Source: Hyphomicrobiales bacterium (GTDB lineage Bacteria; Pseudomonadota; Alphaproteobacteria; Rhizobiales; Rhizobiaceae). Taken from it: a DNA stretch of 64,000 bases. Of this stretch, positions 48,000-57,231 are shown piece by piece. The stretch spans positions 1-64,000 of the forward strand of contig UCOA01000001.1 of NCBI GenBank assembly GCA_900474095.1, given 5' to 3'. The position numbers and the translations under genes are program-made. The notes under the pieces are model-generated. The model did not search any database. It had not been told where the DNA came from and was given only the letters and a program-made list of their open reading frames with translations. The stretch's first letter is position 1, and the number at the start of each line of letters is the position of its first letter.

Positions 48000-49024
48000 T
48001 TGCGGGCTCCCTTCTTTTCGCTGGACCGGCTGAGGCCAAGCTGCAGCAGCGTCAGGACGACGAGTACAACGCCCATGAGGATCGAGGCGGCCGCGGCAAG
48101 CCCCGGGTTGCGCAACTGGGCGGCAAAGCCGGTCTCATAGATGTATTGGGTGAGGTAGAGCGTGCTGGTGCCCGGTCCGCCGCCCGTCAGCACGTAGACT
48201 TCGTCGAAGATCTGCACCGCCTTGATCAGGACGAGGACGACGACGACGAGCAGGTTGGGTGCAAGCAGCGGCATGGTGATGCGCCAAAAAGCGCGCGCCG
48301 GCCGCGTTCCGTCCATTTCGGCGGCTTCATAGAGGTCTTTCGGGATCGCCTGCAGGCCGGCGAGCAGGATCAGCGTGTAGAAGCCCATATGCGCCCAGAT
48401 CGACACGCCAACGGTGGCGGCAAAGGCCCAGTTGCGGTCGTTCAGCCATGTGTAGGGTTCAAAGCCGAAGCCATAGAGGCTGAAGTTCAGAAGGCCCTGG
48501 CGCTGCAGGATCCACTTCCAGATGAGGCCGACGACAACCGGCGAGAGCAGCACGGGGAAGAAGAACACCGCGCGCCAGAAACTGCGGGCCGCCAGCTCGC
48601 GGTTGAGGATTAAGGCCGTGACGAGCGAGACGACAATCATCAGGGTGACCTGGATGATGACGAACCAGCCGGTATTGGCAACGGCTGTCCAGAACGTGTC
48701 TTCGGCGCAGGTATTCGGGTCGAGATAGTTGCGGCAGTCGAAGAGCCGGGCGTATTGCTCCGAGCCGACGAAGGTGCGGTCCGACAGGAACAGTGCCGTG
48801 CTGCCGGTCATGGAGTAGGCGAAATTGATGAAGAACGGCAAAAGGATAAAAATGCCGAATATCAGCATATTGGGCATGAGGAAAAAAGCCGCCATGCCGC
48901 TGATCCCGGCGACCCTTTGAAGCCACCGCAGCGGCGCGTCAATCAGCCCCATTGCGAGGCGCACTGGAACCAGGGCGACCTCGCCAATGCCTAAGCCGGT
49001 TTTTCCAGGAACATCTGCCTTCAT
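47996..49024 (-). CDS. Carbohydrate ABC transporter permease (MalF type)
   Basis: A 342-residue permease with six to seven membrane segments. The EAA loop is '[20 protein letters not shown]'. Several membrane segments precede it, as in MalF/UgpA-type proteins. A periplasmic loop contains two cysteines ('[14 protein letters not shown]'), which might form a disulphide. GGAGG precedes the start. A hairpin-containing gap of 140 bases separates it from the binding-protein gene. Confidence 0.92.
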   Translation of the reverse strand: MKADVPGKTGLGIGEVALVPVRLAMGLIDAPLRWLQRVAGISGMAAFFLMPNMLIFGIFILLPFFINFAYSMTGSTALFLSDRTFVGSEQYARLFDCRNYLDPNTCAEDTFWTAVANTGWFVIIQVTLMIVVSLVTALILNRELAARSFWRAVFFFPVLLSPVVVGLIWKWILQRQGLLNFSLYGFGFEPYTWLNDRNWAFAATVGVSIWAHMGFYTLILLAGLQAIPKDLYEAAEMDGTRPARAFWRITMPLLAPNLLVVVVLVLIKAVQIFDEVYVLTGGGPGTSTLYLTQYIYETGFAAQLRNPGLAAAASILMGVVLVVLTLLQLGLSRSSEKKGARK

Positions 49025-49120
49025 AGCCCACCTCCCTGCGGCAGACGGAAAACTCTCGTTCCCGCTGCTCTCGCAGTTTTTGCAAATTGCCTCTCAAGAC
49101 TTGCAGTTTGCAAGCGCTCG

Positions 49121-49151
49121 CGGCGGCTTCAGGTTCGTCCCGTCGCCGCCG
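49121..49151 (-). terminator. Stem-loop downstream of the binding-protein gene
   Basis: CGGCGGC (49121-49127) and GCCGCCG (49145-49151) pair across a 17-base loop, just past the binding-protein stop. No T-run follows. It probably protects or partly ends the binding-protein message so that more of it is made than of the permeases. Confidence 0.5.
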
Positions 49152-49164
49152 CCCGCCTGTCTGG

Positions 49165-50433
49165 TTAGCGGCCAGAATCCTTGACCTTGGCCGCGATGTC
49201 CGTGTCGATACGGGCAAAGGCTTCGTCGAGCTTCATTTCGCCTGCCGCTGCCTGCCCCACGCGGGAGACCAGCGCTGCATAGACCGTATCGGACCAAAAC
49301 CAGCCAGGCATCTTCTTGGCGATATCGGACGAGGTCGTCGTCGCCTTCACGAAGATATCAAGGGCTGCCTTGGCCTGGGCATCGTCCGTCTTGAAGTCCA
49401 GCCCTTTCTCGATCACGCCCTTGTGGGCGGGCAGGAACAAGGACCGCTCGGCAAACTCTTTCGCAATGTCTTCGCGCGCGAGATAGTCCATGACCTTCGC
49501 GACGTCCTTGGGGTTCTTCGTGTACTTGATCGCCACAAGACCAGCGCCGCCGGGCATGCCGGTGCACGCCGCCGGGCCGCAGGGGGAGCCGGTGGCGACC
49601 CAGTCGAAGTTCGTGCCGATCTTGGTCGACAACTGCGGCACCTGCCACGAGCCGGAGTAGTAAAACGGAACCTGACCGTTGACGAAGTCTTCGATGCCGG
49701 CGCGGTAGGTCGAACCACCGGCAGACACCCAGACGTCCTTGCTCATCGTGCCGTCTTCAACCCAACCGACGAACTTGGTGAGGAACGTCTTGGCGCCCTC
49801 GTCGAGCGGTGCCGGTTTACCGTCCGCGCCCATGAAGTTTGCGCCATAGGAGATGCTCGGGCCGGCGATACGATGGCCGGAGCGGTCGATCACCATCGGG
49901 AACGGCACCTGCTGGCTTGCCGCTACTTCCTTAGAAGCCTTGGCCCAATCGTCCCAGGTTGCGTTCGGTCCGGGAATGGCGATGCCAGCCTGGTCAAACA
50001 GCGTCTTGTTGGCGAAACCACCGGTGAGGGTGATCTGCGTCATGAAACCCGAGATCTGGTTCGAGCCGTCAGGGCGCATCCAATCGGCCTGTTCGCCGAA
50101 ATTTGTGTCCCAATAGGCGGCATCGGCGACCAGCGGGCGAAGATCGAGCCAGTGGTTGCTCAGCGCCTTCAGGCCTGTGACGCGTGCGATATCCGGGCCT
50201 TCGCCGGCTTCGAGCTGCACCGGCAGTTGGTCGCGCACGACGGCATAAGCAACGTTGTCGAGAATGACGTTGATGCCGGGATTTTCCTTCATGAAGCGGT
50301 CGAGCAGGTCCTTCATGACCTCGCCCTCGACGCCGTCGGAATACCACATCACGCGGACATCGCCGGCGAGTGCTGCCGTCGATGTCAAAAGCCCGACGGC
50401 AAGTGCCGCAAGCAATGTTCTGGTCTTTCGCAT
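49165..50433 (-). CDS. ABC transporter extracellular solute-binding protein (family 1)
   Basis: A 422-residue periplasmic protein with a clear signal peptide ('TLLAALAVGLLTSTAALA', then GDVRVMWYSDG). Motifs such as 'MKDLLDRFMKENPGI' and 'GLVAIKYTKNPKDVAKVMDYL' are typical of family-1 sugar binders. It delivers ligand to the two permeases. The neighbours (KduI, GH105) point to unsaturated rhamnogalacturonan disaccharides or similar. Hairpins lie on both sides of the gene, consistent with raised levels of this subunit. Confidence 0.9.
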   Translation of the reverse strand: MRKTRTLLAALAVGLLTSTAALAGDVRVMWYSDGVEGEVMKDLLDRFMKENPGINVILDNVAYAVVRDQLPVQLEAGEGPDIARVTGLKALSNHWLDLRPLVADAAYWDTNFGEQADWMRPDGSNQISGFMTQITLTGGFANKTLFDQAGIAIPGPNATWDDWAKASKEVAASQQVPFPMVIDRSGHRIAGPSISYGANFMGADGKPAPLDEGAKTFLTKFVGWVEDGTMSKDVWVSAGGSTYRAGIEDFVNGQVPFYYSGSWQVPQLSTKIGTNFDWVATGSPCGPAACTGMPGGAGLVAIKYTKNPKDVAKVMDYLAREDIAKEFAERSLFLPAHKGVIEKGLDFKTDDAQAKAALDIFVKATTTSSDIAKKMPGWFWSDTVYAALVSRVGQAAAGEMKLDEAFARIDTDIAAKVKDSGR

Positions 50434-50481
50434 AATCTTCCTCCTCTTGTATGCGAGCCCTCCAGCCCGCAGGTAAACGTC

Positions 50482-50506
50482 GCGCCGGCTTTCTCCTAGC
50501 CGGCGC
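50482..50506 (-). terminator. Hairpin between the 827-residue gene and the binding-protein gene
   Basis: A perfect 9-bp stem GCGCCGGCT / AGCCGGCGC with a 7-base loop lies eight bases past the stop of the upstream gene. There is no T-run. It may attenuate, or serve as an RNA-processing site shielding the 5' end of the binding-protein message. Confidence 0.6.
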
Positions 50507-50513
50507 TTCGTCG

Positions 50514-52997
50514 TTAGTTGGCGGCCAGCATGGTGACCTCGCCGGCAACCGTGAAGTCCTTCGGTGAAACAGTGCGGCCCTCGGCCTCAGTCGATCCGTC
50601 CGGGCGAAACGTCACCGTGCCGTAGTCCGGATCTACGACGACGAGCGAGCCGTCTTCCTTTTCCTCGACCGCAAGCGCCCCGAAACGGGCTTCAACCGCT
50701 GCAACGTCCAGGGCCTCGCAGACCCGCACGATCCAGCGTGTCTTACGGCCATATTGGCGCAGTTCCGCATTGGCGGACGGGCCGTCCTTGACCATGACAA
50801 AATCGGTGCTGCCACGCAGCATCATCCCGCCATGTCCGCTGCGTGCCAGCGCAAGATTGCCCACGACGCTCACTTCGTCGAATTCGGCAACCGGGAACCA
50901 GGCATGGGTGAAATCCGGCTGTTCGTCAAAGGTGGAAAAATCGAGTACGGCCAGCCCGCGATACTGGTGGGCGCGAGGGAGGGTGCCGCAGCCGCCCCAG
51001 AAGGAGGGCCGGCCGTACCCGAACTGAATAGTCTCGCCAGGATGATTGATCCAGACGGTGGCTTCCGGTCGCTCGCCGAGCCGCAGATGCAGCACCGTCT
51101 CCTGGTAGCCCCATTCATTCCAGCGGTAATGAGCGGCGGAACCCATGGCGAAGTCGCGGCTCTTGTAGTGATAGAGTGCTGCAAACCTGTTCTCGCCCTG
51201 AGAAAACCGCCATTCCTGATGCTCGTCCGCCTGATGGCAGGCAACGGAGACAAGGCTTTCCGGCACGGTGAGGCCATGATCGCGCAGGCAGACGGCAAGC
51301 TGCGGCAGGGCGTGAGCGCGGCGGCCGTACCAGCCGGCGCCCCAAAGAAGGCGGGCAACACCTGAAAGCTCGAGTGAGCGGCCGGCGCAGAGCGTGTGTT
51401 CATAGGAACGGCCTTGCGCTGCAGTCACCATGCCGTGGTGTGCCGAGCGTGCGATCACTTCGCAGAGCCGGACGATACCCTTCTTTGCCCGGTCGGCGAT
51501 ATCGACATCGGGAGACAGGGCAGCGAGCGCGGTCAGCCCCTTGAGGTCAATCGGGAAATAGGGCGCGGAATTGAATTCCGCCATTTCCCAGGCCTCGAAA
51601 TGATCGAGCCAGGCCCGCACCCGGGCGGCGCCGATGGCGCTTTGCTGGGCGCCCGTTCGGCCGGAGCGGACAAATGTCATGTCGGCCAGAAGATGCCCCG
51701 CGAGATAGGCTGAGGTATGAAACAGCAGTGCGTGGTTCTCGGAAAAATACCACTGTACGTCGTTACCGGGCTCGTCCATCCAGTAGCGAAAGCCAAGGAT
51801 CGCCTGGTCGATGCGGTTGCGCGTCGGTTCGCCGATGTCGTTTCCCCAGACGGTGCGCGACCAGATGAGGGGGACAAGCGAGAAATCGGCGCAATCGTGG
51901 CAGTCTTCGATCGAAGGCAGGATTTCCTCGATCATCGCATCCGTATCGCGGCCGCCGCGACCGCTTGCCAGCCGTGCGAATGCGCGCACCGTATCGCGTT
52001 CGGAAAATTCGGAGATTTCGTCGAGCGTCTCGGCGATCCGGTCGACGAGCGCCACGGGCGCGGTTCCCTGGCGGTCGGCGTGGCAGATCTCTATGCCCAG
52101 CGACCGCGAGGCGACGAAGTCGCCTGCCTTCAGCGTGATGCGGAAATGGCGGAAATCGGCTGGGGCGTTTTCAGACGGGCCGATCACCAAACGCGTGTCG
52201 CCCGCCTTGAGGACGAAGTCGTAGTCGAAGCGCTCGGTCGACATGAAGTCGCCCTCGACCGCCACATTGACCTCGACATCGACCGGCAGGGGTTCTGCGA
52301 GAAGAAGTGTAATGTCGCCGTCGAAATAGGCCGTCCTGTCGAAATGCATGCCTTCGAGCGCCGCCTCGATCGTTTCGGCGACCTTGCCTTCGATCGGCAC
52401 CGGCACGGCGACGCTTGCCACCGGGCCGTCCAGGTAATCGAGCTGGAAGAAATAGCGCGCATCACGCTCGGCAAGATCATCGAAGAAGATGGTGATCTCG
52501 TTCAGCCCGGCTTGCAGCTGCAGGTCGAATTCGGCCTTTGCCTCCAGGTTGCGACTGTAGGGCGACATCCAGCCGATCTCGGTGCCATCGTGCAGGAGAA
52601 CCGCACCGCCGCAGGTGCCGAGGCGAACCTTTGCCATGCCGGCCGTTTCGGCGGTGATGAATGTACGCGCCCAGGTGGCGAGCCGCGTCGGGCGAAACCA
52701 GAAGCCGGACAGATCGAGCCGCGGCGAGCCGAAAGGCAGCCACCAGCGGGTGGCGTCGAAGGCACCGCGCATGTCCGGCCGTTTGCCGCGGTAGCGCTCG
52801 GCGAAGATCGTCCGGCATGGATATTCGTGCGGGATGAAGTTCTTGTGCTTGGTCAGGAAGAAGAACGGGTCCATCTCGCCCTTCATCGGGGCGTCGGGAA
52901 CGTCAAAACGCTCCTGTGCAATCGCTCCGAGCTGCCAGTAGCGGATGGCTTCGCCCGGCTTCAGGGCGCGGTTCATAAGAGATCTCATATCGTTCAT
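50514..52997 (-). CDS. Unclassified 827-residue protein of the rhamnogalacturonate operon
   Basis: A large protein with no signal peptide. The N-terminal ~350 residues look beta-rich ('AKVRLGTCGGAVLLHDG', 'INEI/EITIFFDD'-type strands). The middle ~360-640 is helical with aromatic motifs ('DVQWYFSENHALLFHT', 'EFNSAPYFPIDLKG'), suggesting an alpha/alpha toroid. The end is beta-rich again. This layout resembles some polysaccharide lyases and glycoside hydrolases, but I cannot place it in a family. Its start overlaps the kduI stop, so it is tightly coupled to pectin catabolism. I infer a cytoplasmic enzyme acting on imported rhamnogalacturonan oligomers. Confidence 0.65.
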   Translation of the reverse strand: MNDMRSLMNRALKPGEAIRYWQLGAIAQERFDVPDAPMKGEMDPFFFLTKHKNFIPHEYPCRTIFAERYRGKRPDMRGAFDATRWWLPFGSPRLDLSGFWFRPTRLATWARTFITAETAGMAKVRLGTCGGAVLLHDGTEIGWMSPYSRNLEAKAEFDLQLQAGLNEITIFFDDLAERDARYFFQLDYLDGPVASVAVPVPIEGKVAETIEAALEGMHFDRTAYFDGDITLLLAEPLPVDVEVNVAVEGDFMSTERFDYDFVLKAGDTRLVIGPSENAPADFRHFRITLKAGDFVASRSLGIEICHADRQGTAPVALVDRIAETLDEISEFSERDTVRAFARLASGRGGRDTDAMIEEILPSIEDCHDCADFSLVPLIWSRTVWGNDIGEPTRNRIDQAILGFRYWMDEPGNDVQWYFSENHALLFHTSAYLAGHLLADMTFVRSGRTGAQQSAIGAARVRAWLDHFEAWEMAEFNSAPYFPIDLKGLTALAALSPDVDIADRAKKGIVRLCEVIARSAHHGMVTAAQGRSYEHTLCAGRSLELSGVARLLWGAGWYGRRAHALPQLAVCLRDHGLTVPESLVSVACHQADEHQEWRFSQGENRFAALYHYKSRDFAMGSAAHYRWNEWGYQETVLHLRLGERPEATVWINHPGETIQFGYGRPSFWGGCGTLPRAHQYRGLAVLDFSTFDEQPDFTHAWFPVAEFDEVSVVGNLALARSGHGGMMLRGSTDFVMVKDGPSANAELRQYGRKTRWIVRVCEALDVAAVEARFGALAVEEKEDGSLVVVDPDYGTVTFRPDGSTEAEGRTVSPKDFTVAGEVTMLAAN

Positions 52998-53830
52998 TTC
53001 AGCTCTGCCAGGGCCACCGGGGCCACGTCGTTATATTCCTGGTTTTCTCCTGTCATGCCCCAGACGAAGGCATAGGGGCCGGTGCCGGCGCCCATATGGA
53101 TAGACCAGGCGGGTGACAAGACGGCGTCGCCATCGGCGACGATAAGATGGCGGGTCTCTTCCGGGCGGCCCATCAGGTGAACGATGCGATCTTCCGCCGC
53201 CATGTCGAAATAGCAATAGGCCTCCATGCGTCGCTCGTGCAGATGCGGTGGCATGGTGTTCCAGACGCTGCCTTCAGCCAGGTCGGTGATGCCCATCAGG
53301 AGAAGGCAGGACGGCGTCACCTCCGGGTGAATGTACATGGCGAGGCGTCGCTTGTTCGATCGGCGGCCGTCACCCAGATCGATGGCCTTTGATTCCGCCT
53401 TTTTGATCAGCCGGTGGGAAATGTCGGCGCCGGCCGGCACCGAGTTCATGTAGAACCGGGCAGGCGTCTTTCCCGAAAGGCTCGCCATCGTAATCTCGCG
53501 CGCGCCGCGGCCGACGTAGAGCACGTCACGGTTATCGAGCGTGAACGATCGACCATCGACCGTCACCGTTCCGGTGCCGCCGAGATTGGCAATGCCCATT
53601 TCACGCGCAGACAAAAGATACGACGTGCCGATCTCGGCGCCGGAACCGAAGGTCACGCTCTTGGAAACCGGCATCGCGCCGCCGAGAAGCAGGCGGTCGA
53701 CATGGGTATAGGTAAAATTGGCGGCGTCGGGCACGAACAGGTCGGTCATCAGGAAGGCGCTGCGGAGCTTTTCCGTGTCGTAGCCCTTGATGTCTTCCGG
53801 CGCCGCTCCATACAATATCTTCATCGTCAT
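52994..53830 (-). CDS. kduI: 5-dehydro-4-deoxy-D-glucuronate isomerase (KduI)
   Basis: A 278-residue cupin isomerase, the same length as E. coli KduI. The zinc site is visible as 'PPHLHERRMEAYCYFDM' (two His and a Glu) with a second His in 'PAWSIHMGAGTG'. KduI converts 5-keto-4-deoxyuronate, formed from unsaturated galacturonate, to 2,5-diketo-3-deoxygluconate, the substrate of KduD. ATG 53830 overlaps the GH105 stop (53827); ATG 53824 is a second choice. It overlaps the 827-residue gene at its other end. Confidence 0.95.
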   Translation of the reverse strand: MTMKILYGAAPEDIKGYDTEKLRSAFLMTDLFVPDAANFTYTHVDRLLLGGAMPVSKSVTFGSGAEIGTSYLLSAREMGIANLGGTGTVTVDGRSFTLDNRDVLYVGRGAREITMASLSGKTPARFYMNSVPAGADISHRLIKKAESKAIDLGDGRRSNKRRLAMYIHPEVTPSCLLLMGITDLAEGSVWNTMPPHLHERRMEAYCYFDMAAEDRIVHLMGRPEETRHLIVADGDAVLSPAWSIHMGAGTGPYAFVWGMTGENQEYNDVAPVALAELK

Positions 53831-54927
53831 GCTGCTTGTCCTTCTGTCCCGACGTGCTCCAGAGCCTCGGACAGGCACAGGATGGCCAAAGCCTGGCCGT
53901 AGCCCGTCGGCTGAATAGGAATGTCCTTGTAGAACTGGAGGTCATGGCCCATGCGGGTGCCGTAGGAAACGTTGAGCACGGTACCGGTTTCGTCGATGTT
54001 GTCCATCACCACCTTGACGGCCTTCAGTCCCGCCGCACGCCAAGAAGCCGTGCCGAGCCCGAGGCGGTAGCCCTTGAGCAGGCCGTAGCCGATGCCGGCG
54101 GTAGCCGAAATCTCCTCATAGGAAGTGGGGTCGTCGAGCAATGTGCGCCAGGCGCCGGAGGGAGCCTGAAGCGCAAGCAGTGCATCGACCTGCGCCACGA
54201 GAACACCTTGCAGGAAGTCCTTTACCGGCTTTGCAATGTCAGCGAGGTCGAAGAGATCGAGCAGACCTGCGGTGATCCAGGCATTGCCGCGCGCCCAGCG
54301 GGCTCTGGCGAAATTGTGCCTGCCGTCAAAGCTCCAGCCGTGGAACCAAAGACCGGTATGCGTGTCGGCGAGGTAGCGGGTGTGCACGAGAAATTGTCGT
54401 GAGGCTTCGTCGACCAGCTCGCGCCGACCGCTCGCCTGACCGTAGGATGCAAGAAACAGGGCGACCATATAAAGGGTGTCGTCCCAGAGCTCGTTGTCGT
54501 TGACCTTGTCGGAGACGTGATGCTCGAAGCCGCCTTCCGTCGTGCGCCCCATGTCCGACACCACGCGGTTTGCCCAGTCGTCGAGGATCGGTTGCCAGCG
54601 GGGATCGCGCGTTTGCGCCCAGAGTACCGACAGGCCGAGCATTGGTGCGGTGGTGTTGACGTTGAGCTTTGGCAGGCCCGCCTCGATGCGCGCCTGGTAC
54701 CAACCTTCGATGAGCTGGCGCAGATCGTCGCGGCCGGTGAAAAGCCAGAGCTTGATCAGACCATAGAGACCGACGCCCTGCGGCCATTCCCAGCTGTCGA
54801 AGCTGATGTAGTCGCCCTCGGTTCCGTCGAGATTTGGTTCATGGAAACGGCCGTCGTGCTTCAGGCCGGTCGTTCCGGCGACAAGGCGATCGAGACCATC
54901 GCGAATATCGCGGCCATTCAGGGCCAT
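53827..54927 (-). CDS. GH105-type unsaturated rhamnogalacturonyl hydrolase (YteR/RhiN-like)
   Basis: A 366-residue enzyme with the alpha/alpha-barrel pattern of GH88/GH105. 'SWEWPQGVGLYGL' is the conserved aromatic entrance and the catalytic Asp lies in 'ELWDDTLYMVALFLA' (Asp149/150). 'RWARGNAWITAGLL' is also conserved. GH105 enzymes hydrate the unsaturated uronate of lyase-generated rhamnogalacturonan disaccharides, releasing rhamnose and 5-keto-4-deoxyuronate. No signal peptide, so cytoplasmic. It is the first gene of the operon, divergent from the LacI regulator. Confidence 0.9.
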   Translation of the reverse strand: MALNGRDIRDGLDRLVAGTTGLKHDGRFHEPNLDGTEGDYISFDSWEWPQGVGLYGLIKLWLFTGRDDLRQLIEGWYQARIEAGLPKLNVNTTAPMLGLSVLWAQTRDPRWQPILDDWANRVVSDMGRTTEGGFEHHVSDKVNDNELWDDTLYMVALFLASYGQASGRRELVDEASRQFLVHTRYLADTHTGLWFHGWSFDGRHNFARARWARGNAWITAGLLDLFDLADIAKPVKDFLQGVLVAQVDALLALQAPSGAWRTLLDDPTSYEEISATAGIGYGLLKGYRLGLGTASWRAAGLKAVKVVMDNIDETGTVLNVSYGTRMGHDLQFYKDIPIQPTGYGQALAILCLSEALEHVGTEGQAA

Positions 54928-55044
54928 GGCATTCCTCCCAACTCGTCCGCTCTCTGGCGGTTTGCATGCTCAAAATATAGCCACGAGATTTTTTCTTGCG
55001 CAATCTGAAAATTTTTCTCATGATTGCGGCAGGGAGGAAGCGAC
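54928..55044. promoter_or_regulatory. Divergent promoter region of the rhamnogalacturonate operon and LacI gene
   Basis: 117 AT-rich bases. Candidate LacI-type operators are the palindrome TTGCGCAA (54996-55003), extended by AGATT (54986-54990) facing AATCT (55002-55006). A second near-palindrome GAAAATTTTTC lies beside it. Any could be the binding site; none is proven. Confidence 0.45.
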
Positions 55045-56103
55045 ATGACTCTAAAACCGTTACCGGGAAAACGCGGAAAAAAGAGCAAGCGTGTGCGCCT
55101 GGAAGACATTGCCGAGGCCTGCGGGGTTTCGCTGAGCACCGCCTCGCGCGCGCTTGCTGGTGAAAAAGGCGTTCGGCCGGAAATCCGGCAGCGGGTTCTC
55201 GAAGCAGCAAAGATCGCCAACTATGTGATCCCCACTGCTATCGCGGGGCAGAAGGTCATTCTGGCGGCATCGAGTGCCGCCATGATCGACTATGTGCGCA
55301 ACCAGTTTACCCTCTATGTCCTTGAAGGGTTGAAGGAGCGGGCGCAGGCGCTCGGACTTGAAATCGTCACGCGCCCGATCGCCGACAGGGAGGAGGAACT
55401 TGCCGTTCTGAAGGAGGCGCTCGACGATCCTGAAGTTGCCGGCCTGCTCTTTCTCACCGTTGACGACGAGGGCATGCTTGCCGCTACGCGCGGCTTTAAC
55501 AAGCCGGTCGTTCTGCTCAACAGCGACGATCCGTTCATGCGGCTTTCGAGTGTTACGCCCTGCAATCGATCGAGCGCGCGGCTCGCTGCCGATCATCTGA
55601 TCAATCTCGGCCACGAGCGTATCCTGTTCCTGATGCGGCCCGGCCGGCGCACGATCGAGCGGCGCTACGAGGGCTGGAAGGATGCGCTGCTGCATCGCGG
55701 GCTGCCTTTCGAAGAAAATTTGATGGTGCCAGTCGAAGACTGGTTGCCGGAGCTTGCCGCCCAGGCTGTTGCGGCCCGGATTGCCGCCCGCGGTCTTGAT
55801 TTCACGGCCGTTCTTGCCGCTGGCGACAGCCTTGCCGTTGGCGCCATGATGGGCGTCCAGCAGTCGGGATTTTCCGTGCCCGGCGATGTTTCGGTGATGG
55901 GCATGGATGATCTCCCGCAGGCGGCCTTCCTCAACCCACCCTTAACCACCATGCACATCCCCATGCGCGAGATCGGCTCGGTAGCGCTCGATCTGTTGCG
56001 CGACAACCTCTCCAGCCTTCCCATGCCGCCACGCCGGGTGGAACTCGCCTGCCATCTCGTCGAGCGCTCATCGACCGGGCCGGTCCGGAAGGTACCGTCG
56101 TAG
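55045..56103 (+). CDS. LacI family transcriptional regulator
   Basis: A 352-residue LacI regulator. The HTH is 'VRLEDIAEACGVSLSTASRALAG', preceded by a Lys/Arg-rich arm of about 15 residues, and followed by a periplasmic-binding-like effector domain ('GLLFLTVDD', 'AVLAAGDSLAVGAMMGVQ', 'VSVMGMDDLPQA'). AGGGAGGAAG precedes ATG 55045. Being divergent from GH105, it probably represses the operon until a pectin-derived sugar binds. Confidence 0.92.
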   Translation: MTLKPLPGKRGKKSKRVRLEDIAEACGVSLSTASRALAGEKGVRPEIRQRVLEAAKIANYVIPTAIAGQKVILAASSAAMIDYVRNQFTLYVLEGLKERAQALGLEIVTRPIADREEELAVLKEALDDPEVAGLLFLTVDDEGMLAATRGFNKPVVLLNSDDPFMRLSSVTPCNRSSARLAADHLINLGHERILFLMRPGRRTIERRYEGWKDALLHRGLPFEENLMVPVEDWLPELAAQAVAARIAARGLDFTAVLAAGDSLAVGAMMGVQQSGFSVPGDVSVMGMDDLPQAAFLNPPLTTMHIPMREIGSVALDLLRDNLSSLPMPPRRVELACHLVERSSTGPVRKVPS

Positions 56104-56121
56104 CGTGGGGCGGCGGCGTTC

Positions 56122-56487
56122 TTACTGGGCGCCGGCGAAGAACGCCATTCGCGTGAAGAGCGTGTAGCTCGATTCAGAAGCCATCATGGCAACGAAAACG
56201 AGTACCAGGAGTGGTGGCAGCAGGATGGCATAGACGAGCGCCAGACGCTCCCAGGCCATATGCATGAACACAGCGACGATCAGCCCCGCTTTCAGGATCA
56301 TGAACAGGAGAATGAGAAACCAGCGCAGATAGCCCTGCAGGCCGGCATAGTCGACGAAATAGGAGCCGGCGCTGAGGATGAAGAGAAAGCCCCAGACGAC
56401 GAGATAAAGCCGGATCGGATGCTGCTGGTGCTGCTCCGGCGCTCGCACTTGATCCTGTTTGTGGGCATGCGTAGCAACTTGCGCCAT
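56122..56487 (-). CDS. Cytochrome oxidase subunit IV-like membrane protein
   Basis: A 121-residue protein with three hydrophobic segments ('LYLVVWGFLFILSAGSYF', 'WFLILLFMILKAGLIVAVF', 'YAILLPPLLVLVFVAMM'). It fits the prokaryotic COX4/CyoD-like family ('LKAGLIVAVFMHMAWE' is the typical Lys...His/Glu stretch). It is the last gene of the oxidase operon, nine bases after a subunit III gene, and probably aids assembly of the complex. Confidence 0.85.
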   Translation of the reverse strand: MAQVATHAHKQDQVRAPEQHQQHPIRLYLVVWGFLFILSAGSYFVDYAGLQGYLRWFLILLFMILKAGLIVAVFMHMAWERLALVYAILLPPLLVLVFVAMMASESSYTLFTRMAFFAGAQ

Positions 56488-56496
56488 CAGATCACC

Positions 56497-57228
56497 TCAC
56501 CACAGATAGAAGAAAGCGAAGATGAAAACCCAGACCAGATCGACGAAGTGCCAGTAGAGGCCCATGATCTCGACGATCTCGTAATTGCCCTTTCGGCTCG
56601 TGAAAAAGCCGCGCCTTTCCGTCTCGAAATCGCCGCGCCAGACCTTGCGCGCGATAATGAGAAGAAAGAGGACGCCAAACGTGACATGGGTGCCGTGAAA
56701 GCCCGTGATCATGAAGAAGGATGACCCGAATTGGGCAGCACCCCACGGGTTTTCCCAGGGGCGAACGCCTTCTGCGATCAGTTTCGACCATTCGAACGCC
56801 TGCATTCCGACGAAGGATGCGCCGAGCACCGCAGTCAGCAGCATCAGGGCGGCGGTCTTGCGGCGATCCCGGCTGTATCCGAAATTGACGGCCATTGCCA
56901 TCGTGCCGCTGCTGGAGATCAGGATGAAGGTCATGATGGCGATGAGGATCAGCGGAATTTCCTGTCCGCCGATGGTCAGCGCGAAGACCTCGCTGGGGTT
57001 CGGCCAGGGGACTGTCGTCGACATGCGCGCGGTCATATAGGCGAGCAGGAAGCAGCCGAAGACGAAGGTGTCGCTCAGGAGGAAGATCCACATCATGGCC
57101 TTGCCCCAGGAGACGTTCTTGAACGCGCGCTGGTCGGACGACAGATCGGCTGCGACGCCGCGCAGGCCCGGGGGGCGCTCAAGCGCGTCGCCGGTATGCG
57201 TTTGTACGGATTGCGCCATCGTGACCAC
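56497..57228 (-). CDS. Cytochrome c oxidase subunit III family protein (copy 1)
   Basis: A 243-residue membrane protein with about five to six helices. 'MMWIFLLSDTFVFGCFLLAY' and 'TGFHGTHVTFGVLFLLI' (with the conserved His region) and terminal 'YWHFVDLVWVFIFAFFYLW' are subunit III signatures. Three bases separate it from a second subunit III-like gene upstream. Paired subunit III genes of this kind occur in some alphaproteobacterial aa3-type operons. It stabilises the proton-pumping core. Confidence 0.9.
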   Translation of the reverse strand: MVTMAQSVQTHTGDALERPPGLRGVAADLSSDQRAFKNVSWGKAMMWIFLLSDTFVFGCFLLAYMTARMSTTVPWPNPSEVFALTIGGQEIPLILIAIMTFILISSSGTMAMAVNFGYSRDRRKTAALMLLTAVLGASFVGMQAFEWSKLIAEGVRPWENPWGAAQFGSSFFMITGFHGTHVTFGVLFLLIIARKVWRGDFETERRGFFTSRKGNYEIVEIMGLYWHFVDLVWVFIFAFFYLW

Positions 57229-57231
57229 TCC

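Noticed and set aside
45850-48039. One 729-codon frame covering the ATPase and part of a permease
   Set aside because: The upstream part is the wrong frame of the MalG-type permease; the ATPase starts at 46935.
49087-50499. Long plus-strand open frame (470 codons)
   Set aside because: Antisense to the binding-protein gene with its clear signal peptide.
51717-53075. Long plus-strand open frame (452 codons)
   Set aside because: Antisense to the 827-residue gene, which is coupled to kduI; no motif is present.
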